A DNA stretch of 64,000 nucleotides from Sulfurospirillum sp. (lineage in GTDB: Bacteria > Campylobacterota > Campylobacteria > Campylobacterales > Sulfurospirillaceae), in the NCBI GenBank assembly GCA_016744795.1, contig JADGDR010000007.1, forward strand, positions 1-64,000. Direction: 5' to 3'. Under the pieces are notes generated by a model. The model saw only the letters and a list, made by a program, of their open reading frames with translations. It did not search any database and had not been told where the DNA came from. Shown in pieces: positions 34,965-45,010 of the stretch (the stretch's first letter is position 1; each line of letters opens with the position of its first letter). Position numbers and translations under genes: made by a program.

Positions 34965-35188
34965 ATTTTTTTAACCTTTATTTTTTGTGCCTCTTCAAAT
35001 CTAAGAGCAATCATACTATTACCAACTTCTACTTCCATAGTCCGTTTTAATATAGTAACTAACTTAATTTTTACAAAACTATTCTTTCTCAAACCAAAAG
35101 ATGCTAATCTTTGTTTAAGTTCCCCCTCTGCATTGACCTGTAAAACTTCTGCTTTTTCATCAGTTGTTAAATCTGCTAAAAAAATCAT
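34961..35188 (-). CDS. feoA: Ferrous iron transport protein A
   Basis: A 75-residue SH3-like protein that supports FeoB. The L-x-Q-RLASFGLRKNSFVKI core and the ending IALRFEEAQKIKV are typical. SD is AAGGGGATTAA. First gene of feoAB; no clear Fur box was identified by eye in the 128-base gap before it, though the region is AT-rich and a degenerate site would be hard to see. Confidence 0.92.
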   Translation of the reverse strand: MIFLADLTTDEKAEVLQVNAEGELKQRLASFGLRKNSFVKIKLVTILKRTMEVEVGNSMIALRFEEAQKIKVKKI

Positions 35189-35316
35189 TTAATCCCCTTA
35201 TTTGCTTTTGATAATCATAACCTATATTATATTTCATATCACTTTAAACATATATTAATTCAGCTACAATACAAATATAAAATTGTGTTATAAGGAAATG
35301 CTACAAAAATGAAAAC

Positions 35317-36207
35317 ATGTTAAAAAATAAATTAGTAAAAATTGGACTTATCCAACAATCATACTCTAACTCAAAAAATGAAACTATAGAAAAAACTTTA
35401 CAAATGATAAAAAGAGCCAAAGCAAAAGGAGCTGAACTAGTACTATTACAAGAACTCCATCAAGATAAATATTTTTGTATAAATGAAGATACCTCTAACT
35501 TTGATAAAGCAGAAAATTTTAAATCTGATGTAACATTTTGGGCAAATGTGGCAAAAGAAAATGAGCTTGTACTAGTAACATCTCTTTTTGAAAAACGTAC
35601 AGCAGGTATCTACCATAATACTGCCGTTGTTTTTGACAAAGATGGAAGTATTGCAGGACAATATAGAAAAATGCACATACCAGATGACCCAGGCTTCTAT
35701 GAAAAATTCTACTTTAGTGAAGGAGATTTAGGATACGAACCAATACAAACAAGTGTGGGAAAACTTGGAGTTCTTATATGTTGGGATCAATGGTACCCAG
35801 AAGCTGCTAGACTTATGACTCTAAAAGGTGCCCAAATACTGATATATCCAACGGCAATAGGCTGGTTTGATGAAGATAGTGAAAATGAAAAAGATAAACA
35901 ACTTGATAGTTGGATAACAGTTCAGAGAGGACATGCTATAGCAAATGGAATTCCTCTTATCGCCATAAATCGAGTTGGTAAAGAGTTCGATAATCAAAAA
36001 AATATAGATGGCATAAGATTTTGGGGAAATTCATTTGTAGTTGGAGCACAAGGTGAGTTTATAACTAAAGCAAGTAGTGACAAAGATGAAGTCATAATCG
36101 TTAATATAGATTTATTAAAAAACGAAGATATTAGAAGAACATGGCCATTTTTACGAGATCGACGAATAGAGACTTATAATGAATTAAATAGAAGATTTAT
36201 TGATTAA
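35317..36207 (+). CDS. aguB: N-carbamoylputrescine amidase
   Basis: A 296-residue nitrilase-superfamily enzyme that hydrolyses N-carbamoylputrescine to putrescine, CO2 and ammonia, completing the route begun by AguA. The catalytic Glu (VLLQELHQDKYFC), Lys (YRKMHIPDDPGFYEKFYF) and Cys (VLICWDQWYPEAARLM) are present; the PDDPGFYEKFYF segment is specific to this branch. The ATG at 35317 is preceded by ATAAGGAAATG at a somewhat long distance. Confidence 0.94.
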   Translation: MLKNKLVKIGLIQQSYSNSKNETIEKTLQMIKRAKAKGAELVLLQELHQDKYFCINEDTSNFDKAENFKSDVTFWANVAKENELVLVTSLFEKRTAGIYHNTAVVFDKDGSIAGQYRKMHIPDDPGFYEKFYFSEGDLGYEPIQTSVGKLGVLICWDQWYPEAARLMTLKGAQILIYPTAIGWFDEDSENEKDKQLDSWITVQRGHAIANGIPLIAINRVGKEFDNQKNIDGIRFWGNSFVVGAQGEFITKASSDKDEVIIVNIDLLKNEDIRRTWPFLRDRRIETYNELNRRFID

Positions 36208-36211
36208 TCTT

Positions 36212-36802
36212 CTAAAAAAAATTATCTTTTGAATCTTTACATGTATAGATTTTAAAATACCACATAAGTGCGAACATTAAACCTGATGTTTTTGCTACAT
36301 TTTCATCAAACATAAAATTCATAACTTCAGATTTTTTTATATAAATCACTTCAATAAATTCATTATCAATACCACCACCTTCATTAACTTTCATACTGTC
36401 ATCAATAGTTGAAAAATACAAAGTTTGACGACCTCCTGCAAAACCTACAGCTGTGTAAAAAGAGGTTATTTTTTCTACTTTTTCTAATGGCACATCGTAA
36501 CCTGTCTCTTCTAGAATCTCTTCATAAGCTATTTCTAAAAGGCTTTTTTCTTTGTCAACTAAACCAGCACAAAGCTCATGCGTATACCCATCTTTATTTT
36601 TTAGATAAATAGATGGTCTAAACTGTTTAACAAATACAAAAGAGTCTAATTCTCTATGATACAAAAGTATTGCTACACTATCATGAGCATCGACTATATC
36701 CCAACGTTTTTTAACTCCATTTTGTATATAAAACATACTTTTGGGCTTTACATAAGCAGAATCAGTACAATCTTCTAATCTTAAAAATTTTATTTTATCC
36801 AT
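36212..36802 (-). CDS. NUDIX hydrolase, NUDT14-like (nucleoside-diphosphate-sugar type)
   Basis: A 196-residue cytosolic NUDIX enzyme. ELCAGLVDKEKSLLEIAYEE followed by ILEETGY forms the NUDIX box, with a Glu where the REUXEE motif usually has Arg. SFYTAVGFAGGRQTLYF downstream closely follows the UDP-glucose pyrophosphatase NUDT14 and ADP-ribose pyrophosphatases. It likely hydrolyses UDP- or ADP-sugars. Its start codon overlaps the mgtE stop by one base, so it is expressed with mgtE. A palindrome variant (TTACATGTAT) lies near the 3' end at 36237. Confidence 0.85.
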   Translation of the reverse strand: MDKIKFLRLEDCTDSAYVKPKSMFYIQNGVKKRWDIVDAHDSVAILLYHRELDSFVFVKQFRPSIYLKNKDGYTHELCAGLVDKEKSLLEIAYEEILEETGYDVPLEKVEKITSFYTAVGFAGGRQTLYFSTIDDSMKVNEGGGIDNEFIEVIYIKKSEVMNFMFDENVAKTSGLMFALMWYFKIYTCKDSKDNFF

Positions 36803-38169
36803 TACATTAACACCAAACTAGCTAATCCTAAAAAGCTAAAAAAACCAACTATGTCCGTTGTGGTTGTTAAAAACACACTACTTCCAACAGCTGGGTCAAT
36901 CCCCGCTCTCTTTAATCCAAGAGGAACAAGAGAGCCAACAACACCAGCAATAACAAGATTTATCATCATTGCAATTGCTATAACTATACCAATCCTAGTA
37001 TCATTAAACCAGATATAAGCAATAATACCAATACTAAGAGCAAATATAAGACCATTTGCAACTGCAATACTAAGTTCTTTTTTTATAGCTGCTTTTGCAT
37101 TTTCTCTATCTATATCACCAAGTGCGAGTTGACGCACCATAATAGTAAGTGATTGAGTTCCTGCATTCCCACCCATAGAAGCAACTATAGGCATCAAAAT
37201 AGCAAGGGCTACATAGGATTGTATAACATTCTCAAACATACCTATAACACTTGCACCTAATATTGCCGTACAAAGATTCAAAAAAAGCCATATAACACGA
37301 GCTTTACCAGCCTCAAAAGTACTCTCTTCATGCTCTATTTCATCATCTACACCAGCAAGTTTATATATCTGGTCGGTTGCTCTTTCTTGAATTATGTCAT
37401 AAATATCATCAGAGGTAATTCTTCCCAAAAGTTTGCCATGATAATCTACTATAGGCAAAGATGAGAGGTCATAATCCTCAAAAAGCTCAATTACTTTAGA
37501 AATATTTTCATTATCTCTTACATACCTTGGTTTATATTCATCTTCATTTCCTTCAATCTCTTGTGTAAAATTATTAGTAAAATTAAAGGTAATTAAATCT
37601 TCTAAAGATATGCTATAAAGAAGGCGATCGAGCTTTCCTACTATGGAAACTTGGTGAACATTTTCTAATTCACCCTCTTTTTTAAGATTTCTTAATCTAT
37701 CTACTGCTGATTGTATTTTTTCATCACATAAGGCTGTAAAAACCTCTGTTTGCATATAAGCACCAGCTTCTTCATCATCGTATCTGCTAAGACGCTTAAT
37801 CTCTTCTTGGTCCTCTTTGTCCAAACTTGAGAGAATCTCTTCTGCTTTATCTTCATCTATCTCTTCAATATCTTGAATAAGATCAGTAGCATCATCACTT
37901 TCAAGGTCTTCTATAGCTTCACTTAAGCGTTCTGATGGTATATTTTCAATAATATTTTTTAAATAATATTCTGGAAGTTCAAGCACCAAATCACCAAGAA
38001 TATCATTTGGAAATTTTTGTAAAAGAGAGATGAAAAGAGCTTCATCATCTTCTTTTATACTTTTTAAGTATTTGGCTAAGTCAGATACTGATATCTCATA
38101 GTCTATTTTACCAGATAAATATGCTTCTATTATCTCAATATTGTCTTTTATATCTCTATTCTTAGACAT
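36802..38169 (-). CDS. mgtE: Magnesium transporter MgtE
   Basis: A 455-residue Mg2+ channel. N-terminal superhelical acidic domain (many Asp/Glu, for example LESDDATDLIQDIEEIDEDKAEE), two CBS domains around residues 135-255, a plug helix, and a five-helix membrane part containing ILMPIVASMGGNAGTQSLT and VVGSLVPLGLKRAGIDPAVGS, both conserved pore segments. Mg2+ binding in the cytoplasmic part closes the channel. It is upstream of the NUDIX gene and 11 bases downstream of the M23 peptidase gene on the same strand. Confidence 0.96.
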   Translation of the reverse strand: MSKNRDIKDNIEIIEAYLSGKIDYEISVSDLAKYLKSIKEDDEALFISLLQKFPNDILGDLVLELPEYYLKNIIENIPSERLSEAIEDLESDDATDLIQDIEEIDEDKAEEILSSLDKEDQEEIKRLSRYDDEEAGAYMQTEVFTALCDEKIQSAVDRLRNLKKEGELENVHQVSIVGKLDRLLYSISLEDLITFNFTNNFTQEIEGNEDEYKPRYVRDNENISKVIELFEDYDLSSLPIVDYHGKLLGRITSDDIYDIIQERATDQIYKLAGVDDEIEHEESTFEAGKARVIWLFLNLCTAILGASVIGMFENVIQSYVALAILMPIVASMGGNAGTQSLTIMVRQLALGDIDRENAKAAIKKELSIAVANGLIFALSIGIIAYIWFNDTRIGIVIAIAMMINLVIAGVVGSLVPLGLKRAGIDPAVGSSVFLTTTTDIVGFFSFLGLASLVLM

Positions 38170-38180
38170 TTTAACTTACC

Positions 38181-39377
38181 TTATTGAATTATATCTTTTT
38201 TTCTCTCTAAACTTACAATGTAATCAAAAGACTTCTCTTTTGTTGGATTTTCATAATCATTCAATGCAACATCTATCTCTTTTTTATATTTTTTTATATA
38301 TGCAAAAAACTTTTTTCTCTTTTTCCCTATTAATTTACTCTTTGTAACCTTTACTACACTAGTCGGATTTATTGCGCGGTTATTTTTATAAAGACCAAAA
38401 TGAAGGTGAGGACCAGTACTCAAACCAGTACTTCCAACATAACCTATCACTTGTCCTTTTTTGACCCACTTTCCACGCCTCATGCCTTTTTTGTAACCCT
38501 TCATATGAGCATACAAAGTCTTGTATCCATTATTATGTCGTATGGTTATAGCTTTTCCGTAACCACCTTTTCTTCCTAATTGTACTATTCTACCATTACC
38601 CGCAGCTTTTATAGGAGTACCACGTTTAGCAGCATAGTCTATTCCTAAATGAGCTCTATATCTTTTTAGTATAGGGTGCCATCTTTTATATGTAAATCTA
38701 TCTGAAATTCTATGATATCTAACTGGACATGCTAAGAAAAAGCCCTCTACCTCTTTACCGTTTGAATCATAAAATCTACCTTTATCATAGCTAAAAACAT
38801 AATTTTTCTTCCCTCTTACTTCTACCATAGCGGCTTCTATTTTAGGTGAGCCGAATTGACGACCAAGTCTAGTTCTTTTGGTATAAAAGATAACTACTCG
38901 ATCACCTTTTCTAAGTCTTTTAAAATTTACACTATTTTTAAATGCTTGGATAAACTCATGTGCTAAAAGATAGTTATTGGTTTCATTGATTATATCTTGA
39001 TATGGGGAACTTTTAATTTCAACTGTAACACTAAGCTTCTCTTCTTGATAAGATATAGGAGTTGTTGTAAACTCATATCCATCTTTATTTTTAATAATAT
39101 GAAGTTGTAACTCTTCACCTATAGGAATCAACACTTGTTCAATAACATTATCATCATCATTTTCAAGAACTTGATATTGTATACCAGACATTATCTCAGT
39201 TGCTAACTCTCGCTCAGCACTATCTAAATCATAATATATATTAAGAGGGAGTTTATTCTTCTCCAAAAAAGTTAAAAAAGTCTCACCCTTAGCCCAATTC
39301 TCTACATGTAAAATTGAAGCACTAAGTGAAATTATCCCGACCATCAATATTAAAAAAACTCTTATCATAAAACGCAA
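38181..39377 (-). CDS. M23 peptidoglycan endopeptidase, Csd3-like
   Basis: A 398-residue periplasmic peptidase. A signal sequence (IRVFLILMVGIISLSAS) is followed by about 230 residues of N-terminal inhibitory/CsD-type region and a LytM domain with zinc ligands in HLGIDYAAKRGTPI and HLHFGLY (H-x-H). Length and layout match Csd3/HdpA of Helicobacter and Pgp3-type proteins of Campylobacter, which trim peptide crosslinks and help set cell shape. Strong Arg/Lys content. It is divergent from the PgbA_N gene. Confidence 0.85.
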   Translation of the reverse strand: MRFMIRVFLILMVGIISLSASILHVENWAKGETFLTFLEKNKLPLNIYYDLDSAERELATEIMSGIQYQVLENDDDNVIEQVLIPIGEELQLHIIKNKDGYEFTTTPISYQEEKLSVTVEIKSSPYQDIINETNNYLLAHEFIQAFKNSVNFKRLRKGDRVVIFYTKRTRLGRQFGSPKIEAAMVEVRGKKNYVFSYDKGRFYDSNGKEVEGFFLACPVRYHRISDRFTYKRWHPILKRYRAHLGIDYAAKRGTPIKAAGNGRIVQLGRKGGYGKAITIRHNNGYKTLYAHMKGYKKGMRRGKWVKKGQVIGYVGSTGLSTGPHLHFGLYKNNRAINPTSVVKVTKSKLIGKKRKKFFAYIKKYKKEIDVALNDYENPTKEKSFDYIVSLERKKDIIQ

Positions 39378-39441
39378 CCCCTTTTATTGTCAGAACATTT
39401 TACCTAAACAACTTTAAATGTTCTTTTAAAAACTGTTATAG

Positions 39442-39447
39442 TATAAT
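39442..39447 (+). promoter_or_regulatory. -10 element for the pgbA-like/glcD/yihY operon
   Basis: TATAAT in TAGTATAATCATT, 35 bases before the TTG start at 39483, in the 105-base gap between divergent genes. Confidence 0.5.
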
Positions 39448-39482
39448 CATTCTCATATTTTAGTAAAGCAAAAGGGGTTCCA

Positions 39483-40205
39483 TTGCGTAAGTTATTGCTC
39501 ATCATTAGTATATTTTTAATATCTTGTCAAAATGCAAGTGCAAAGTCAATTTTTAGTGAATTTAATACCGAGGTACTTAAAATAAACGGTAGAAATGCAA
39601 TCATCGAAAACTCCGATGATATAGTTTTAGGCTCATCTGGTATAGTTACTCATACTTTTAAAAATGGAATTTCAACTATAGTTGCACGTGCTGATGTTAT
39701 CAAAAAAGACGGTGATAAAGCTACTATTAGATTTGGCGTATATAAACTTTCCACTCAAGTGGCATTTCCTAAACCAGGGATTTTACCTGAAGTTGGCGAC
39801 AAAGTTACACTAAATTATCTATATAATAGAGCCCTTATTGTAGCACCAAATTATAAAGTATATAAAGAAGTAACTAAACACTTTAAAAAAGTTAATTGGG
39901 TTCACCCTGATATAGTTGCGGCATATTTAGCAAAAATATTTAGACCAAATCCTGATAAAAAAGTTTTTCAAAAAGTTTGTGAAGTAAACTCAACAGGACT
40001 TATCTTTTTTGCACTAAATAACAATGGTTACTTTGTAGACTGCAATAACTTCAAAACTGTAAAAGAAGTAAAAACAGGACATATCAAAAAAGCACAAGTT
40101 CCTTTTTATTCTAGAGTAAAAAACATAAGTACTAGTTGGATTAAATGGAGTAGTTCTCAGATATCAGATTACGACTCTCACTACAAAAGAGTGATAGGTA
40201 AATAG
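39483..40205 (+). CDS. PgbA_N domain (plasminogen-binding-like) protein
   Basis: A 240-residue protein with a lipoprotein-like or Sec leader (LLLIISIFLISCQNASA; Cys at position 15 may be lipidated). The body matches the N-terminal domain of PgbA/PgbB, named for host plasminogen binding in Helicobacter pylori but widespread in free-living Campylobacterota, where the role is unknown. Domain features include the VLKINGRNAIIENSDDIVLG strand-rich start and VKNISTSWIKWSSSQ. TTG start with AAAGGGG seven bases upstream; ends immediately before glcD. Confidence 0.75.
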   Translation: MRKLLLIISIFLISCQNASAKSIFSEFNTEVLKINGRNAIIENSDDIVLGSSGIVTHTFKNGISTIVARADVIKKDGDKATIRFGVYKLSTQVAFPKPGILPEVGDKVTLNYLYNRALIVAPNYKVYKEVTKHFKKVNWVHPDIVAAYLAKIFRPNPDKKVFQKVCEVNSTGLIFFALNNNGYFVDCNNFKTVKEVKTGHIKKAQVPFYSRVKNISTSWIKWSSSQISDYDSHYKRVIGK

Positions 40206-41585
40206 ATGAAAACTTTACATGTAAAATATTTTAAAAAACTACTTGGAAATGATAACGTTTATGATGATAAAGCTCACCTTATAGCATATGCCTATGATGC
40301 AACAAGAAACAGATATGAACCTGACTTAGTTATCTTTCCAAGAGATGAACAAGATGTTAGTGACATATTAAAGTACTGCAATGAACACAAAATCATCATA
40401 ACACCTCGTGGTGCTGGAAGTGGTTTTACAGGTGGAGCTCTTCCCGCTGATGGAGGCATAATTTTAGCATACGAAAAACATATGAACAAAATTATTGAAA
40501 TCGATATGGAAAACATGCTTGCAGTAGTGCAACCGGGTGTTATCAATATGGATTTACAAAATGCGGCGGAAGAAGTTGGACTTTTTTACCCTCCAGATCC
40601 TGCTAGTGAAAACTACTCTACTCTAGGCGGAAACGTAAGTGAAAATGCTGGAGGAATGAGAGCTGCAAAATATGGTATAACAAAAGACTATGTTATGGCA
40701 TTAAGAGTTGTTATTCCAAATGGAGAAATCATAAGAGCAGGCAAAAAAACCATCAAAGATGTCGCAGGATACAATATAACTGGTATTATCATAGCAAGTG
40801 AAGGAACACTTGGCTGTATCACTGAAATAACATTAAGACTAATCTCAAAACCAAAACTGTCCCAAAGTATGATGGGTGTATTTAGCAGCGTAAATGATGC
40901 AATGAATGCAGTATATAAAACAATGGCAGCAGGTGTTACACCAGTAGCAATGGAATTTTTGGATAACTTAACCATTCGTGCAGTCGAGCAAAAGTACAAC
41001 AAAGGACTTCCTACTGAAGCTGGAGCTATTTTGATAGCGACCATAGATGGTAATCTTGAAATAGAATTAGAAAATCAACTTGAGATTTTAAAAACCAAGT
41101 TCAAAGAAAATGCTTGTACAGATTTTAAAATTGCTCAAGGTGAAAAAGAGACAGCAGATTTATGGTTTGCAAGAAAAAATGCTAGCCAAAGCATAACAAT
41201 GTATGGAAGTAAAAAGCTAAATGAAGATATAACAGTTCCAAGAAATAAACTTCCAGAGCTACTTAAACAAATAAGAGAAATTTCTAAAAAATACGATGTT
41301 AAAGTACCATGTTTTGGACATACTGGTGATGGAAACGTTCACACAAATGTTATGGTAGATGGGAGTAATGAAAAACAACTTGAAATCGGATATAAAGCCA
41401 TTGAAGAGATATTTAAAGCAACAGTAGCTTTGGGTGGAACACTCAGTGGAGAACATGGAATTGGGCTTAGTAAAGCACCATACATGCACTTAGCATTTAG
41501 TGATGGAGAGATGGAACTATTTCGTTCAGTCAAAAAAGCCTTTGATCCAAACAACATACTAAATCCAAGTAAAATGGGTCTATAA
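40206..41585 (+). CDS. glcD: FAD-linked glycolate/D-lactate oxidase subunit
   Basis: A 459-residue FAD-dependent 2-hydroxyacid dehydrogenase of the GlcD/D-LDH group. The PCMH FAD domain shows PRGAGSGFTGGALP, PPDPASENYSTLGGN, ENAGGMRAAKYG and IIASEGTLGCITEI; the C-terminal domain has CFGHTGDGNVHTN and GEHGIGLSKAP. It should oxidise glycolate or D-lactate and pass electrons to quinone, perhaps with an iron-sulfur GlcF partner that is not in this window. Its first bases contain a TTACATGTAA copy (40215), giving the start MKTLHVK. The stop is next to the yihY ATG. Confidence 0.88.
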   Translation: MKTLHVKYFKKLLGNDNVYDDKAHLIAYAYDATRNRYEPDLVIFPRDEQDVSDILKYCNEHKIIITPRGAGSGFTGGALPADGGIILAYEKHMNKIIEIDMENMLAVVQPGVINMDLQNAAEEVGLFYPPDPASENYSTLGGNVSENAGGMRAAKYGITKDYVMALRVVIPNGEIIRAGKKTIKDVAGYNITGIIIASEGTLGCITEITLRLISKPKLSQSMMGVFSSVNDAMNAVYKTMAAGVTPVAMEFLDNLTIRAVEQKYNKGLPTEAGAILIATIDGNLEIELENQLEILKTKFKENACTDFKIAQGEKETADLWFARKNASQSITMYGSKKLNEDITVPRNKLPELLKQIREISKKYDVKVPCFGHTGDGNVHTNVMVDGSNEKQLEIGYKAIEEIFKATVALGGTLSGEHGIGLSKAPYMHLAFSDGEMELFRSVKKAFDPNNILNPSKMGL

Positions 41586-42425
41586 ATGCCAACTAAAGAT
41601 GAAGTTTTAAATTTCTTTAGAAGAGTAAAAGACCCTTCTATAGCTCATTATGCTTCATCTTTGAGTTTTCACACTATACTATCATTGATTCCTATTTTAC
41701 TTATATCTTTTAGTATATTTACTAAAATGCCAAGTTTTAAAGAGTACTACGAGAAAATTCAACACTTTATTTTCAACTCTCTTATGCCAGCACAACAAGA
41801 TATAGTAACTCCATATCTAAACAAATTTATGGAAAATACAGGAAGCATGGGAATTACAGGTTTCATATTTGTTCTTTATGTTTCAATGATGTTTTTTCTA
41901 GATTATGAAAAAATTATGAGTAAAATTTTTGACACAAAAAAAAGAACTCTGTGGGAATCAATTACAACTTACTGGACTATGCTTACAATGATGCCTTTAG
42001 GGCTTGGATTTTCATTTTATCTTTCTTCACTTATAAACAGTTTTTTAAGTTCTAATCAAATAACAAGCTCCATCAATCTACTTCCTTTTTTACCTTATTT
42101 TATAATCTGGTTTTTGTTCTTTATCATGTTTATAATTTCTGCAAACAAAGCACTAAAAAAGAAAAGCACTCTCTTAGCATCTTTTGTTACTTCTCTTGCT
42201 TGGTATAGTTCAAAGTCACTATTCATATACTATGTAGCTTATAATAAAACCTATCTTAGTATTTATGGTTCATTTAGCATATTGATGTTCTTTTTTCTAT
42301 GGGTTTATTTCTCTTGGGTTATCTATATCTATGGAGCAAAACTATGTTTCGTATTAGATAAACAACAAAACCAAAGAGAAAATAGGCAAGAAAAAAGCAA
42401 GCAATCTAAACCTAATAGCAATTAA
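41586..42425 (+). CDS. YihY/BrkB family inner-membrane protein
   Basis: A 279-residue protein with about six membrane helices, of the YihY/UPF0761 family once mislabelled ribonuclease BN. The start PSIAHYASSLSFHTILSLIPIL and the late SIYGSFSILMFFFLWVYFSW are conserved segments. Function is not established. Its last 72 bases overlap the convergent comEC gene. Confidence 0.9.
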   Translation: MPTKDEVLNFFRRVKDPSIAHYASSLSFHTILSLIPILLISFSIFTKMPSFKEYYEKIQHFIFNSLMPAQQDIVTPYLNKFMENTGSMGITGFIFVLYVSMMFFLDYEKIMSKIFDTKKRTLWESITTYWTMLTMMPLGLGFSFYLSSLINSFLSSNQITSSINLLPFLPYFIIWFLFFIMFIISANKALKKKSTLLASFVTSLAWYSSKSLFIYYVAYNKTYLSIYGSFSILMFFFLWVYFSWVIYIYGAKLCFVLDKQQNQRENRQEKSKQSKPNSN

Positions 42426-43586
42426 AGAGAAAAACACAAAACTTAGGAAAAACCAAAGTGGTGTTACTATTACATAAGTCTCTACATGTAAAGAAAAAAA
42501 CCAAATCAAAAAACCATCTAAAACCTCACCTACGCCAATTACATGCAAAATCAAACTAAGTGGATAAAATAGTATAAAAAGCATACTTATAAGTGGTGAA
42601 AAGAGTTGATAAAAACTAAAAATATCAAAAACAAAATGAACTACAGGAAGCATCAAAAAATAAACCCAAAAGTGAAGTAAAATAAAAATAGCAGTTTTAC
42701 TAAGAGTTGAAAAATGATATAAAAACAAAAAAATGTAAAAAACTCCCATAACTGAAAACCAAAAAGCAATAGAAAAAATCAAATGAGGAAATAAAATCAG
42801 AACTATACTAATGGTAAAAAACAAAGTAGCAAATGATATAATTTTAATATTCCTAGAAAAGAGGAAAAAACCTACCAAACTCATAATAAATGCCCTTACA
42901 ACTGATGGTGTCATATCAATAAAATATGTATAACTACCTAAAATCATAAATACTAAAATAGCCAAATCAGCATTTCTATTTCTATAAGGAAAATATTTAT
43001 CTTGAAATAAACTATAGATTGGTTTTAAAAGAAAAAAGAAAATTCCACTTAAAATACCAAGATGAAATCCACTAATAGCTACTAAGTGGGCTATACCCCA
43101 TTTTGTTATATCTTCTCTTAAATCTTTTGTAATAGGAATAGCAAAAAATAGAGCGTTATACAGTTCTTTTGCTTTTATATTTTCATGCTGATTTTCTACA
43201 AATCCTATTAGACTATTTTTCTCACTTTTTTTTATTACATGTAAAGATTTAGATGACGAATAAAAACCTTTTAAATAAGCATAAAAATCTATATTTTTTG
43301 TATAAAATATTACCTTCAATTCATCATTTCTTTTTACATGTAAAGGTTTTTTATATGTAGTATAAAATGTAAAATCTTTACTTTTTAACTTCAAAATTCT
43401 ATAATTTTTACCTTTTTTTTGATAATCACTAAGAACTTTTGCAGTCGTTACATGTAAAGAGTAAGTTGTAATTTGTTTGTATTTATAATATTCGTAAGAA
43501 AGTGAAATAAAAAAAAGAACCACTATCACTACAAGAGTATATAAAATCTCTTTTTTAGTAGTGAAAAGTGGCAAACTTTTCATCAA
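42354..43586 (-). CDS. comEC: ComEC/Rec2-type DNA-uptake channel without beta-lactamase domain
   Basis: A 410-residue protein with an OB-like N-terminal part and a membrane core of about eight to ten helices. The HLVAISGFHLGILSGIFFF signature and MTPSVVRAFIMSLVGFFL identify the competence family. The C-terminal metallo-beta-lactamase domain found in many ComEC proteins is absent, as is usual in Campylobacterota. It would carry single-stranded DNA across the inner membrane in natural transformation. Four palindrome copies lie in this gene (42482, 43235, 43334, 43448), all read as Leu-His-Val. It overlaps dnaB by 4 bases. Confidence 0.88.
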   Translation of the reverse strand: MMKSLPLFTTKKEILYTLVVIVVLFFISLSYEYYKYKQITTYSLHVTTAKVLSDYQKKGKNYRILKLKSKDFTFYTTYKKPLHVKRNDELKVIFYTKNIDFYAYLKGFYSSSKSLHVIKKSEKNSLIGFVENQHENIKAKELYNALFFAIPITKDLREDITKWGIAHLVAISGFHLGILSGIFFFLLKPIYSLFQDKYFPYRNRNADLAILVFMILGSYTYFIDMTPSVVRAFIMSLVGFFLFSRNIKIISFATLFFTISIVLILFPHLIFSIAFWFSVMGVFYIFLFLYHFSTLSKTAIFILLHFWVYFLMLPVVHFVFDIFSFYQLFSPLISMLFILFYPLSLILHVIGVGEVLDGFLIWFFSLHVETYVIVTPLWFFLSFVFFSLIAIRFRLLAFFLPIFSLVLLFI

Positions 43587-45010
43587 AGTGTAGGCATACT
43601 TATGGTCGCTTCTCTTGCATCCATATTGGACTCATCATAGACTATTTCAACAGGAATTCCTCCTGCATCTATGAACTTTGTACAAGCTTTTTGGAAGACC
43701 ATATTTACAACTCCTATGGGTCCATTTCTATTTTTTCCAATGATAAGTTCAGCATTTTCTTCTGGTTTATCAAAAAAAGTACTCTTATATTCTTTGCCTT
43801 CAATCCTTGCTTTTTGCTCCTTATCTTTCTCTTCACGCATACGATAAATATCATCACGATAAACAAACATAATTAAATCGGCATCTTGCTCAATAGCTCC
43901 AGATTCACGAATATCACTCATCATAGGACGCTTATCATTACGACTTTCAACCCCACGATTTAACTGAGAAAGTGCGATAATAGGCATCTCTAACTCACGA
44001 GCTAAAAGCTTCAATCCACGACTTATATCACTAACTTCTTGATGTCTATCTTTGTTACCAGCACCTGTCATTAACTGCAAGTAGTCAATAACACAAAGTG
44101 CTATTTCTGGATGTTGAGTTTTAAGTTTTCTTAATTTTGCTCTTACATTGTGTATATTGACATTTCCATTGTCATCAACAAAAAGTTTCCTTGTACTCAT
44201 AGTATCAGCAGCCCCGTTAAGTCTGCTCCACTGGTCATCACTCATATCACCAACTTTAAGCTTTTGCAATGGAATAGAAGTTTTGGCACTAAGCATCCTA
44301 AGCATCAACTGTTCTGCTGGCATCTCCAAAGAAAATATAGCCACACCTTTATTGTCATCAAGTGCTTGTTGAGCTAGATTTAAAGTTAGTGCAGTTTTTC
44401 CCATAGCAGGACGCGCAGCCACAATAATTAAATCGCCATCACCAAAACCAGTTGTTAGTCGATTTAATTCTGCAAATCCAGTATTAAGCCCTACTACTCC
44501 AGCGTTTCCTCTTTTTTTCATCTCTAGAATATGTTCCAAAGTTGCATTCGTCATCTCAGGTGAATCACGAAACTCTTTATTACTATTATCTGCTGTTATT
44601 TGATAAAGTTTTTGCTGAACTAAATCTACCACTTCACTTGATGGCAAATCTTTTTCAACAGCTACTTCTCGTATCTCTCCTGTAAGTTTAACTAACTCTC
44701 GTTTTATAGATTTCTCACGTATCTCTTCAATATATGCTTTTATAGATGGAAGTGGATTTGTAGATAATATTTCAAGCATTGCATCTTCATCAAAACGCTC
44801 CTCTTGATTTAGTTTCTTTTTAACAAACTCCTCATCAATAGGTAAATCATCTCTTTCGCAAGCTTCCATAGCTTCAAAAATATATTTATGTGCAGGAAGA
44901 TAAAAATCTCTTGGTTTTATAGTAGATGCAGTCTCTTCAAATGAAGCAGGATTAAAAAGAATTGAGCTTAGAACTGAACGTTCTATATTTATATTATACA
45001 AATTATCCAT
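43583..45010 (-). CDS. dnaB: Replicative DNA helicase DnaB
   Basis: A 475-residue hexameric replicative helicase. N-terminal helical domain ([12 protein letters not shown]), linker, then RecA-like domain with Walker [14 protein letters not shown], the [14 protein letters not shown] motif, Walker [11 protein letters not shown] and [14 protein letters not shown]. No intein or unusual insertion. It overlaps ispG by 8 bases and comEC by 4, in a leftward operon. Confidence 0.97.
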   Translation of the reverse strand: MDNLYNINIERSVLSSILFNPASFEETASTIKPRDFYLPAHKYIFEAMEACERDDLPIDEEFVKKKLNQEERFDEDAMLEILSTNPLPSIKAYIEEIREKSIKRELVKLTGEIREVAVEKDLPSSEVVDLVQQKLYQITADNSNKEFRDSPEMTNATLEHILEMKKRGNAGVVGLNTGFAELNRLTTGFGDGDLIIVAARPAMGKTALTLNLAQQALDDNKGVAIFSLEMPAEQLMLRMLSAKTSIPLQKLKVGDMSDDQWSRLNGAADTMSTRKLFVDDNGNVNIHNVRAKLRKLKTQHPEIALCVIDYLQLMTGAGNKDRHQEVSDISRGLKLLARELEMPIIALSQLNRGVESRNDKRPMMSDIRESGAIEQDADLIMFVYRDDIYRMREEKDKEQKARIEGKEYKSTFFDKPEENAELIIGKNRNGPIGVVNMVFQKACTKFIDAGGIPVEIVYDESNMDAREATISMPTL

